13,014 nt of DNA from assembly GCA_003524435.1 (NCBI GenBank), contig DQHP01000127.1:1-13014 (forward strand), written 5' to 3'. Position numbers and translations under genes: made by a program. The stretch comes from Microbacterium sp. (lineage in GTDB: Bacteria; Actinomycetota; Actinomycetes; Actinomycetales; Microbacteriaceae). Under the pieces are notes generated by a model, which was not told where the DNA came from, did no database searches, and was given only the letters and a program-made list of their open reading frames with translations. Positions 6,373 through 12,855 of this stretch are shown piece after piece. Numbering within the stretch: the first letter of the stretch is position 1; each line of letters begins with the position of its first letter.

Positions 6373-6378
6373 GGCGCC

Positions 6379-7437
6379 ATGGTTCAGCCCGTGACGACGT
6401 CGCTGCGGCGACGCCGCTTGTGGGTTGACCTCACAACCCTCGCGGTGGTCGGTGTGCTCCTGGTCGCTGCGCTCGGCGCAGGGGCGGCTGTGCTCTACAA
6501 AGAGTTCTACGGCCCCTCCGCCTTCGTTACTCGCTACCTCGACATGTTGGCCACCGGGCGAGCGGCCGATGCACTGCAGCTCCCCGGAGTCGCAATCGAT
6601 CGCGACATTCTCGAAATCTCTGGCATTGGCGCCACGGCATCAGAGGCTTTGCTGCGCCAGGCCGCTCTCGCACCCCTTACTGACATCGACGTTGTCTCGG
6701 AGGAGACCGTCGACGACGTCACAGAGGTAACCGTCTCTTACCGCGCCGGCGCTCACGAGGGCACGAGCACGTTCTCAATCGCTCAGGACGGCTGGGAGGG
6801 TGTCACCCCGAGCTGGCGCTTTACGCGAACACCCCTCGCGGCGGTGTCACTCAGCATTTTCGGCGCCGATAAGTTCAGCGTCAACGGCTTCGAGATTGAT
6901 CGCCGCCAAGTCTCTGCCGCAGGCGCAGAGGCCGAACCGACCGACCCCCTGCCACTTCTCGTTTTCACGCCTGGCTTGTATTCCATCACCGTGGACACGG
7001 CGATCTCGACGTCGCCTGGCGTCAGCATCCTGGCCGACACTCCCCTGGCTGAGACTCCTGTTGATCTACAGACGACTCCGACGGCGGAGTTCAACGCTGT
7101 CGTCCAGACGAGGGTGGAAGAGTTCCTCACCGAGTGCACTACGCAAGAGGTTCTGCAGCCCACCGCCTGTCCCTTTGGGCTGGAGGTACAGAACCGCATC
7201 GTGAACCCACCCACGTGGTCGATCGCTGAACAGCCTGCGGTGTCCGTCGAGCCCGACGGTGCGTACTGGGTGATTCCCCCGGCGGATGCCGTGGCGCACA
7301 TCGAGGTCGATATCCGTTCGCTCTTCGATGGGTCAGTTCAACACGTCTCTGAAGACGTCCCCTTCCGGGTCTCCGGCACGATTGCGATCCTGCCGGACGG
7401 CTCAGCCTCGATCAGAGTCGGGTCCGCAACCGAGTAA
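6379..7437 (+). CDS. Single-pass membrane protein of unknown function
   Basis: A 352-residue protein I do not recognise. An arginine-rich N-terminus (RRRR near residues 10-13) precedes one hydrophobic segment (about 16-40), so residues 41-352 should face outside, anchored by the N-terminus. The outer part is rich in beta-prone, Thr/Val/Asp segments. Residues 43-150 (FYGPSAFVTRYLDMLATGRAADAL...) resemble the NTF2-like or DUF4878-type folds often found outside actinobacterial membranes, but this is only an impression. Two cysteines, 253 and 264, are close enough for a disulfide. The ATG at 6379 fits the TAGACT six bases upstream. The gene is divergent from the helicase and ends two bases from the convergent CopD/CtaG gene, leaving no room for a terminator. 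Confidence 0.85.
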   Translation: MVQPVTTSLRRRRLWVDLTTLAVVGVLLVAALGAGAAVLYKEFYGPSAFVTRYLDMLATGRAADALQLPGVAIDRDILEISGIGATASEALLRQAALAPLTDIDVVSEETVDDVTEVTVSYRAGAHEGTSTFSIAQDGWEGVTPSWRFTRTPLAAVSLSIFGADKFSVNGFEIDRRQVSAAGAEAEPTDPLPLLVFTPGLYSITVDTAISTSPGVSILADTPLAETPVDLQTTPTAEFNAVVQTRVEEFLTECTTQEVLQPTACPFGLEVQNRIVNPPTWSIAEQPAVSVEPDGAYWVIPPADAVAHIEVDIRSLFDGSVQHVSEDVPFRVSGTIAILPDGSASIRVGSATE

Positions 7438-7439
7438 CC

Positions 7440-9470
7440 TCAGCGCTGGCGTTCTTTCTGCCGGCGGTCGCGTTCGGCCATCTCGGCGAGCCGGGCGTTG
7501 TACTCCTCAAGCTCTGCGTCGCCGGAGCGATCAGCCGCGCGGTCGGTACGGCGCTGCACCTTCGTGTCGTCACGGCTCCATTGGATAGCGACCGTGATGG
7601 CAAGGATGAGCGTCGGGATCTCGCCGATCGACCAGGCGATGCCACCGCCGATGTACTGGTCTTCCATCGGCGTGGGACCCCAGGTGCGTCCCATCGATCC
7701 GAACCACTCCGCGACCATGAGGCCCTCTTGCATCATGATGGCGATACCGAAGAATGCATGCATGGCCATCACCGCGATCAGGGTGGTGAGTCGGCCCGCA
7801 TAGGGCAGCCGGTACGGGATCGGGTCCACCCCGACGAGCGTCATCGCGAAGAGGTAGCCCGAGATGACGAAGTGAATGATCATCCACTCGTGGCCGAGGT
7901 GTTCGTACATCGCCCAGCGCACAATGTCGGTGAAGTAGAAGGCCCACAGCGAGCCGATGAAGATGCCGGCGGCAACGAAAGGATGGGTGATAACACGCGA
8001 GAACGGCGAGTGCACCGCCCACAGGATCCACTCGCGGCCGCCTCGAGTGCCGTCATCACGTTTGTCGATCGCCCGCATCGCGAGGGTGATGGGCGCCCCT
8101 GACACCAGCAACAGCGGGATGGCCATCGCCAGCATCATGTGCCCGAGCATGTGCACGCTGAACAGGTACTCCTGATAGAGGTTCAGCGGGCCACAGGTGA
8201 CCCAGACCAGCAGCAGGAGGCCGAGGATCCAGAACACCGTCCGGTGAATCGGCCAGCGGTCCCCCCTGCGATGCATGCGCCAGACACCCGCGACGTAGAA
8301 GAACAGGCCCAGAGCGCCCGCCATCAGCCAGAGGATGTCGACGTCCCAGCCGATGAACCACATATCGATGGTGAACTCAGGCGGCAGCGGAGAGTCGGTA
8401 AGAATCTCCGCTGGCGTCTTCAGCACTGCCGCGGTGTTACCTGTGGGTGGAGGCGTGCGGGCAAGCGCAGCCGCGGCACCGGATGCCAGCCCCATGAGTG
8501 CGACTTCGCCGAGCACGAGCATCCAGAACCAGCGCGAAGCGCGCTCTCCGTCCAGTCGCGGAATCAACCGGGCGCGGTACCAGGCGCCGAGCAGTCCCAT
8601 TGCGCACAGCAGCACGGCCTTGGCGATGATGATGAGCCCATAGGGCGTCCACAGGCCGTCCCAGCCGCCGAGGCCCACGGTCGAGCGCATCACGCCAGAT
8701 ACCGCGACGACGAAGAACGACACGATCGCGAGGCTTGAGTAGCGACGGACCAGGGCTGTCTGTGACGTATCCGTCCTCCCCCGGAGCACAATAAGGAGGA
8801 TCAGCCCGCCGAGCCACACTGCCGCTCCCACCGTGTGCAGCAGGATCGAGTTCACCGCGATGATGTGGCCGGCAAGCTCGCCGGAGTGTCCCTGCGTCGC
8901 GAGCGGCAGCAGGGCGGCCAGGGCGATTACCGCGGTGAAGAGCGTGGGCGTCCAGCTGCGCCATGCGAACGCCAAGATCGTGACGACAGCGCCCATAATC
9001 GTGGTGATCAGCCAGGCCTGACCGAGCGGAAGCGCCAGCAGGAAGCGCCCGAGTTGTTCACCGAACTGCTCATCAAGACTGAAAGTTGTTCCCGCGAACG
9101 CGTTGAGGAAGGTAAAGAATCCGGTAACGCCCGATGAGACGGTAAACACGGCTGCGCCGATGGATGCGGTGTCCAGCGCGATATCGAATGCTTTGTCGCC
9201 GGCACGCAAAGCGAACAGGGCCAGCACGATCGAACCGATCATGGCGGCGGCGCTGACATTGTTGATCGTTCGCGCGACGGGCAGCCCCCAGCGCACCAGG
9301 GCGCCAGGATCGATGAGAAGGGGCTTTGCGCCACCGCCGAGTTGAAGCGCGATCACAAGAGCGGCCAGGGCGGCAACAGCCAAGACGACAAGGCCTGTCA
9401 CACGGTAGGCCGAGGATCGAGCGCTCTGCATCTGCGTTGAAGTCGCAGTGCGGGAGCCGGGAGAAGTCAC
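7440..9470 (-). CDS. CopD-CtaG fusion: copper/cytochrome oxidase assembly membrane protein
   Basis: A 676-residue polytopic membrane protein joining two families. Residues about 25-330 hold eight or nine membrane segments with the CopD copper-resistance/import domain (about 190-330, including HTVGAAVWLGGL). Residues about 370-625 form a caa3-type CtaG domain with the signature FSVHMLGHMMLAMAIPLLLVSGAP, HEWMIIHFVISGYLFA and MHAFFGIAIM. Histidines and methionines in these helices are the likely copper ligands. Proteins of this layout are known in Actinobacteria and are thought to bring copper to the CuB centre of cytochrome c oxidase. The last 45 residues are charged, helical and cytoplasmic. 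The GTG at 9470 is chosen over the ATG 13 codons later because TAGGCT lies exactly six bases before it; the GGAGG there is only one base away, too close to act as a ribosome binding site. The HU terminator lies upstream, so it has its own promoter. Confidence 0.92.
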   Translation of the reverse strand: MTSPGSRTATSTQMQSARSSAYRVTGLVVLAVAALAALVIALQLGGGAKPLLIDPGALVRWGLPVARTINNVSAAAMIGSIVLALFALRAGDKAFDIALDTASIGAAVFTVSSGVTGFFTFLNAFAGTTFSLDEQFGEQLGRFLLALPLGQAWLITTIMGAVVTILAFAWRSWTPTLFTAVIALAALLPLATQGHSGELAGHIIAVNSILLHTVGAAVWLGGLILLIVLRGRTDTSQTALVRRYSSLAIVSFFVVAVSGVMRSTVGLGGWDGLWTPYGLIIIAKAVLLCAMGLLGAWYRARLIPRLDGERASRWFWMLVLGEVALMGLASGAAAALARTPPPTGNTAAVLKTPAEILTDSPLPPEFTIDMWFIGWDVDILWLMAGALGLFFYVAGVWRMHRRGDRWPIHRTVFWILGLLLLVWVTCGPLNLYQEYLFSVHMLGHMMLAMAIPLLLVSGAPITLAMRAIDKRDDGTRGGREWILWAVHSPFSRVITHPFVAAGIFIGSLWAFYFTDIVRWAMYEHLGHEWMIIHFVISGYLFAMTLVGVDPIPYRLPYAGRLTTLIAVMAMHAFFGIAIMMQEGLMVAEWFGSMGRTWGPTPMEDQYIGGGIAWSIGEIPTLILAITVAIQWSRDDTKVQRRTDRAADRSGDAELEEYNARLAEMAERDRRQKERQR

Positions 9471-9476
9471 CCCTCC

Positions 9477-9482
9477 AGCCTA
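9477..9482 (-). promoter_or_regulatory. -10 hexamer TAGGCT of the CopD-CtaG gene (leaderless layout)
   Basis: The minus strand reads TAGGCT-GGAGGG-GTG. The hexamer ends six bases before the start, between the HU terminator and the coding region. A purine-rich GGAGGG fills the gap but abuts the start codon, so it is a poor ribosome binding site. Confidence 0.5.
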
Positions 9483-9520
9483 AACGCGCGGCGCCGAGAG
9501 AATGCCCGCTAAGAAAGCAC

Positions 9521-9548
9521 GAAGGCCGCCCCCGGAGGGGCGGCCTTC
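9521..9548 (-). terminator. Rho-independent terminator of the HU gene
   Basis: GAAGGCCGCCCC and GGGGCGGCCTTC form a perfect 12-bp stem with a four-base loop, 13 bases after the HU stop codon. On the minus strand a T-rich stretch (GTGCTTTCTT) follows. It separates HU from the downstream CopD-CtaG gene. Confidence 0.9.
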
Positions 9549-9561
9549 ACAGAGAGCAGTC

Positions 9562-9849
9562 TTACTTGACAGCTGCCTTCAGCTTGGAGCCAGCGGTGAC
9601 CTTGACGCGCTGGCCGGCCGGGATCTTGATCTCGGCGCCGGTCTGCGGGTTGCGGCCCGTGCGAGCTGCGGTTTCGACACGCTCGAATGAGATCCAGCCC
9701 GGGATCGAGACCTTGCTGCCCTTGGCAACAGCATCGGAAACGGTGCCGAACAGCGAGTCGAGGACACCGGAGACGGTGGCCTGGCTCTGGCCAGTTGCGC
9801 TTGCGATGCTCGCGACGAGCTCGGTCTTGGTGATGGACTTGTCAGCCAT
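9562..9849 (-). CDS. hup: HU-family nucleoid protein
   Basis: A 95-residue histone-like HU protein that bends and compacts DNA as a dimer. The helical N-terminal half (MADKSITKTELVASIASATG) and the beta-arm signature ISFERVETAARTGRNPQTG (about residues 54-72) with the closing IKIPAGQRVKVTAGSKLKAAVK are complete. Unlike mycobacterial and streptomycete HupB/HupS it has no lysine/alanine-rich C-terminal extension, so it is the plain HU form. The ATG at 9849 has GGAGG five bases upstream; an in-frame start six codons earlier lacks this. A 6-bp inverted repeat sits just before the ribosome binding site, and a strong terminator follows the gene, so it is a single-gene unit, probably highly expressed. 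Confidence 0.96.
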   Translation of the reverse strand: MADKSITKTELVASIASATGQSQATVSGVLDSLFGTVSDAVAKGSKVSIPGWISFERVETAARTGRNPQTGAEIKIPAGQRVKVTAGSKLKAAVK

Positions 9850-9860
9850 GTCATCCTCCA

Positions 9861-9875
9861 GCGACAAAGTGTCGC
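9861..9875 (-). repeat. Inverted repeat GCGACA-AAG-TGTCGC in the HU leader
   Basis: A perfect 6-bp stem with a three-base loop ends directly upstream of the GGAGG ribosome binding site of the HU gene. In the transcript it would be a small hairpin that could influence initiation or stability; as DNA it could be an operator. The function is not known. Confidence 0.45.
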
Positions 9876-9928
9876 ATCGATTTGTGGTTCAGGTGGCGGA
9901 TGCCCCCCGTGGTCGAGTGACCGCCTCG

Positions 9929-9934
9929 AATGTA
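9929..9934 (-). promoter_or_regulatory. Possible extended -10 of the HU gene
   Basis: The minus strand contains TGATACATT, a TGnTAnnnT extended -10 motif, 80 bases before the HU start. It would give a leader of about 70-75 bases containing the inverted repeat and ribosome binding site. The rest of the 184-base region between HU and the next gene shows nothing further I can support. Confidence 0.4.
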
Positions 9935-10033
9935 TCAACCACCACCCACATTTCCGCGTCATTTCGCGGGTTTTGGCGTTTTGGTCCGCGTGTCGCGGTA
10001 AAGAAGTGACGATTGTGGCTCGTGTGGCGGGTT

Positions 10034-10876
10034 TTAGTCCGTCTTTTTCGGCTTCTCCGCCTGTGTGGAAACCATCTCTAGGTCGCTGGGAAAGGCCAAT
10101 GTTGCTGGCCACCAGGCGTCAAGCTCTGGCGCGTGTAGCACGGGTTCGGCACCTTCTTTGCCTGGCTTTAAGTAGTAGCCGGTGAACGTCGGTGGGTAGG
10201 TCTGCGCCGGCGGGAGGGTCTTCTCGACCGCGCTGATCGTTGCCTTCTCGCCCACACGCTTGGGGATTGAGTTCGACTGCATCACGCCATGAAAGATAAA
10301 GGTGCGCTGTTTGGCTTTTCGCCCCTTGCCTGCCTGGACCTCGATGTTCTGCAGTGCGAAGACGAAGTCAGGTTCGCGCCCCTCCGGTGTGAAGCGCTTC
10401 AGGCGGATGCTGGTGCGCACGCTGTATACGAATCCCCACAGCAACAGCAGGGCGAGGATCGGCATGGCAATCGCCCATGCCCAGTCCCAGAATTCTGGGC
10501 CAGTCGGCTCTTCGATTTCCACGTCGAGGTTGCGCTCGTTCACCCAGATCGTCAGGCTCTCGCCGATCTGCAGGTCCTCGTCTACCGCGCTCCCCGACCC
10601 TGGAACACCGTCGATGGCGTACTCAATATGGACAGTACGTCGATCCTCGTAGTGCCGACTGCGGCGCGTTCCAGTCAGAACACGAATGGACCCTTCGCTA
10701 ACGACCTCACCCGTGGTGGAGGTGTACGTCTCGTTGAGCTCCTTCACGACGCCCGTGACGTTGAAGTATCCGAGCGTTCCGGCACCGATCGCGGCGACCA
10801 GCAAAAAGACCAGCCAGGAAGTGCGTGAGCGCACCGCCTTATTCAGGTACTTCCGATCAGTAATAGTCCGTGACAT
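10034..10876 (-). CDS. DUF3592-like membrane protein with two membrane segments
   Basis: A 280-residue protein of unknown function. Membrane segments lie at about 19-42 (TSWLVFLLVAAIGAGTLGYF) and 130-152 (AWAIAMPILALLLLWGFVYS). Between them is an outside domain of about 85 residues with the layout of DUF3592 proteins (TSTTGEVVSEGSIRV... RTVHIEYAIDGV... GESLTIWVNERNLDVEI). After the second segment come about 125 residues of basic, Pro-rich cytoplasmic sequence ending in a lysine-rich tail (AEKPKKTD). The ATG at 10876 has GGGGAG eight bases upstream. It starts 27 bases after the rpsN terminator, with no obvious promoter in between, so it may depend on read-through from the ribosomal operon. The DUF3592 assignment is by overall resemblance. 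Confidence 0.8.
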   Translation of the reverse strand: MSRTITDRKYLNKAVRSRTSWLVFLLVAAIGAGTLGYFNVTGVVKELNETYTSTTGEVVSEGSIRVLTGTRRSRHYEDRRTVHIEYAIDGVPGSGSAVDEDLQIGESLTIWVNERNLDVEIEEPTGPEFWDWAWAIAMPILALLLLWGFVYSVRTSIRLKRFTPEGREPDFVFALQNIEVQAGKGRKAKQRTFIFHGVMQSNSIPKRVGEKATISAVEKTLPPAQTYPPTFTGYYLKPGKEGAEPVLHAPELDAWWPATLAFPSDLEMVSTQAEKPKKTD

Positions 10877-10902
10877 TTCGTTTTCTCCCCCCGGAGACAG
10901 CA

Positions 10903-10936
10903 AAAGAGGCGAGGCTCCGTAGAACCTCGCCTCTTT
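10903..10936 (-). terminator. Rho-independent terminator of the rpmB-rpmG-rpsN operon
   Basis: AAAGAGGCGAGG and CCTCGCCTCTTT form a perfect 12-bp stem with a 10-base loop, 15 bases after the rpsN stop codon. On the minus strand it ends in TTTTGCTGTC. The stem is nearly symmetric and could work in both directions, but no plus-strand gene ends here. Confidence 0.9.
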
Positions 10937-10951
10937 GATGAAAGCTATTGC

Positions 10952-11257
10952 TTACCAGCTCGACTTTGTCACGCCGGGCAGCTCGCCACGGTGTGCCATG
11001 TCGCGGAAACGCACACGCGAGATGCCGAACTTCGTCAGCATTCCACGGGGGCGACCGTCGATGGCGTCACGCGAACGCACGCGTACGGGCGACGCGTTGC
11101 GCGGCAGCTTCTGAAGGCCGACGCGAGCAGCCTCACGGGCCTCGTCGGTTGCGTTGGGGTCAACCAGGGTCTTCTTCAGCTCGAGGCGACGCTCAGCGTA
11201 ACGCTCGACGATGACCTTGCGCTGCTCGTTACGAGCAATCTTGCTCTTTTTAGCCAT
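10952..11257 (-). CDS. rpsN: 30S ribosomal protein S14, long zinc-independent form
   Basis: A 101-residue S14 starting MAKKSKIARNEQRK and ending ELPGVTKSSW, with the conserved RPRGMLTKFGISRVRFRDMA near residues 70-88. It has no cysteine at all, so it is the long, zinc-free type rather than the 61-residue CxxC zinc-ribbon type. It is the third gene of the rpmB-rpmG-rpsN operon: two bases separate it from rpmG, and GAGGAG lies eight bases before its ATG. In mycobacteria and Streptomyces the zinc-free paralogues sit in operons of this kind controlled by Zur. No Zur-like site is visible here. Confidence 0.97.
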   Translation of the reverse strand: MAKKSKIARNEQRKVIVERYAERRLELKKTLVDPNATDEAREAARVGLQKLPRNASPVRVRSRDAIDGRPRGMLTKFGISRVRFRDMAHRGELPGVTKSSW

Positions 11258-11259
11258 GT

Positions 11260-11430
11260 TTAGCGCTCCTCTCGGAATTCGACGTGCTTGCGGACAACCG
11301 GGTCGTACTTCTTCAGCACGATGCGGTCGGGGGTGTTACGACGGTTCTTCTTGGTCACGTAGGTGTAACCGGTGCCTGCCGTCGAACGCAGCTTGATGAT
11401 CGGACGGACGTCCTGTGACTTCTTAGCCAT
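11260..11430 (-). CDS. rpmG: 50S ribosomal protein L33, zinc-independent form
   Basis: A 56-residue L33: MAKKSQDVRPIIKLRSTAGT followed by GYTYVTKKNRRNTPDRIVLK and ending in VEFREER. No cysteines are present, so the CxxC zinc pairs of the other L33 type are missing. The start ATG overlaps the rpmB stop as TAATG, suggesting translational coupling. rpsN begins two bases after its stop codon. Confidence 0.97.
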   Translation of the reverse strand: MAKKSQDVRPIIKLRSTAGTGYTYVTKKNRRNTPDRIVLKKYDPVVRKHVEFREER

Positions 11431-11666
11431 TAGAGCTTCACACCCTTCGCCTGGAGGTCCTTGACGACGTTCTCGATGCCACGCACGTCGATCACCTTGA
11501 TGCCCTTAGCGGACACGTTCAGCGTGATCTTACGGCCGAGCGACGGCACGAAATAGGTCTTCTTCTGCACGTTCGGGTCGAAGCGGCGCTTCGTCCGGCG
11601 GTGCGAGTGCGAGATGTTGTGACCGAAGCCGGGAACAGCTCCTGTCACCTGGCACACTGCTGCCAT
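11430..11666 (-). CDS. rpmB: 50S ribosomal protein L28, form without zinc-binding cysteine pairs
   Basis: A 78-residue L28 (MAAVCQVTGAVPGFGHNISH, then SHRRTKRRFDPNVQKK and ITLNVSAKGIKVID). Only one cysteine (Cys5) remains, where zinc-binding L28 proteins have CxxC pairs. First gene of the operon with rpmG and rpsN; its stop codon overlaps the rpmG start. AAGGAG lies seven bases before the ATG. Two inverted repeats are present in the leader. The upstream 177 bases were searched by eye for a Zur palindrome of the TGAxAATxATTxTCA type; none was found. Confidence 0.97.
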   Translation of the reverse strand: MAAVCQVTGAVPGFGHNISHSHRRTKRRFDPNVQKKTYFVPSLGRKITLNVSAKGIKVIDVRGIENVVKDLQAKGVKL

Positions 11667-11686
11667 GTGATTACTCCTTCATTACC

Positions 11687-11706
11687 GTGAGGCCGGACGG
11701 CCTCAC
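11687..11706 (-). repeat. Hairpin GTGAGGCC-GGAC-GGCCTCAC in the rpmB leader
   Basis: A perfect 8-bp stem with a four-base loop lies 20 bases before the rpmB start, just upstream of the ribosome binding site. It lacks a T-tract in either direction close by (minus: GGTAATGAAGG). It could be a leader structure, an attenuation element or a ribosomal-protein binding site; nothing in the sequence decides between these. Confidence 0.5.
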
Positions 11707-11778
11707 CCAAGATCCCTTGTCTGCGCGCCGTAAAAATTCGACCCGGAGGGACCGAATAAACACGAACGGCACACGAAC

Positions 11779-11798
11779 TGCGCACAGGAGTGTGCACA
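11779..11798 (-). repeat. Imperfect inverted repeat upstream of rpmB
   Basis: TGCGCACA and TGTGCACA form an 8-bp stem with one mismatch around GGAG, about 115-130 bases before rpmB. An 8-bp direct repeat ACACGAAC (11760-11767 and 11771-11778) lies next to it. It falls near the start of the presumed transcript. Confidence 0.35.
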
Positions 11799-11808
11799 GA
11801 CAGTGACT

Positions 11809-11814
11809 ACTTTA
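11809..11814 (-). promoter_or_regulatory. Possible extended -10 of the rpmB operon
   Basis: The minus strand contains TGATAAAGT, a TGnTAnnnT extended -10, shortly after the stop codon of the upstream gene. Transcription would start near 11800, giving a leader of about 135 bases that contains both inverted repeats. No clear -35 accompanies it. Confidence 0.45.
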
Positions 11815-11843
11815 TCACGGATGCGACGCTCGCTTGGTCGGCA

Positions 11844-12833
11844 TCACGCAGAAAGCGCTGCGTAGTCGCGGAGCGGTCGAGGTCGGAGGATGACTGCGAG
11901 CGAGCCGGTGGCCCCCAGCAGTTCTACAACCGAACGTGGCGCCCTCCCAGTGATCCGCGGCACCGCCATCAGTTCGACGAACTCGCTGCTCCACGCCTTC
12001 GTCCCCGCGGCAACTTCCGAGATCCCCGGAACGACTCGTTCACCGAGCACCGCGAGTCCGTGCAACTTGAGCGAAGCTGTTTTATGCAGCGGGTCGTTCC
12101 AGATTCGTGCCCACGGCGTTGACGTCCATGTCGCTGCGATCGTGCTGAAATGCTGCTGCATGGCGTCGGCATTCGCATCGAGAACGGCGACGAGGTACTT
12201 CACAATCAACGCTTCGAACTTTTTCGCGGATTTGAGCGCTGCGAACTTCACGGCATCCTCGCGAGCGGCGTCACGGTCGTGTCCATAGCGCAGCGCACGG
12301 ACGATGTTCGTCGCGACAACGGCGAAGCGGTACCCATTGCGGGCGACAGGCGCGTGACTGGGCAGACGATCATCGGCGAGCGCGTCGTCGCCGACTGCGA
12401 TCTCCTCCAGGTAGTCAAAAATGTTCCCGCTGTAATCGGTACTGCCGGCAGAATTCAGCGAAGAAGCGAGGTTCAGACGACCAAAGGTCCAGAGCGCATC
12501 CTGCATCCACGGGACATTGCCATCCACGAGACCGACGATCAGCGCCTCCATCCGAAGTACTCGCGGCCGGCGAAGGGCACGGGCGGGACGCAACGAGAAC
12601 ATCAGTTCGCGCCGCTGCTGATCCGTGAGTATGCGCAGACCCGGATGCACCTCTTCGTTGCCCATCCGATAGCTGGAGTCATTGCGGGGCACCCAGTCGC
12701 GAGACATGTATACGGCATCAGTTGTCTGTTCCACGAGCCACTCGCCAAACCGTGCGGCTGTCGGTGGGTTCAGACTCGAACTCCCGTCGATACCTTCACG
12801 CAGCGCGCGGATCACGTCAACCGGATCGGCCAT
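11844..12833 (-). CDS. Unrecognised soluble protein
   Basis: A 329-residue protein without signal peptide or membrane segment. I do not recognise it. It looks mostly alpha-helical, with repeated Leu/Ala helices such as FEALIVKYLVAVLDANADAM and LRMEALIVGLVDGNVPWMQ, and tryptophan-containing turns. The helical layout with a late LKLHGLAVLGERVVPG stretch loosely recalls Imm49-type immunity proteins, but this is too weak for a call, and no toxin gene is nearby. The ATG at 12833 is chosen because TAATCT lies seven bases before it and the glycosylase gene upstream ends at 12856; the longer open frame upstream would overlap that gene. It is followed by the ribosomal-protein operon on the same strand, which has its own putative promoter. 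Confidence 0.82.
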   Translation of the reverse strand: MADPVDVIRALREGIDGSSSLNPPTAARFGEWLVEQTTDAVYMSRDWVPRNDSSYRMGNEEVHPGLRILTDQQRRELMFSLRPARALRRPRVLRMEALIVGLVDGNVPWMQDALWTFGRLNLASSLNSAGSTDYSGNIFDYLEEIAVGDDALADDRLPSHAPVARNGYRFAVVATNIVRALRYGHDRDAAREDAVKFAALKSAKKFEALIVKYLVAVLDANADAMQQHFSTIAATWTSTPWARIWNDPLHKTASLKLHGLAVLGERVVPGISEVAAGTKAWSSEFVELMAVPRITGRAPRSVVELLGATGSLAVILRPRPLRDYAALSA

Positions 12834-12840
12834 GGCATTC

Positions 12841-12846
12841 AGATTA
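12841..12846 (-). promoter_or_regulatory. -10 hexamer TAATCT of the 329-residue protein gene (leaderless layout)
   Basis: The minus strand reads TAATCT-GAATGCC-ATG, seven bases between hexamer and start, nine bases after the stop codon of the glycosylase gene. No Shine-Dalgarno is seen. Confidence 0.5.
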
Positions 12847-12855
12847 GTGGGCGGT

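Noticed and set aside
10486..10499. Perfect 14-bp palindrome CCCAGAATTCTGGG
   Set aside because: It lies inside the DUF3592-like coding region, and about one such palindrome is expected by chance in 13 kb.
11667..11843. Zur box upstream of rpmB
   Set aside because: No sequence resembling the TGAxAATxATTxTCA palindrome is present on either strand.
11844..12833. Immunity protein (Imm49) assignment
   Set aside because: Only a loose impression of helical layout; no diagnostic motif and no toxin gene in the window.
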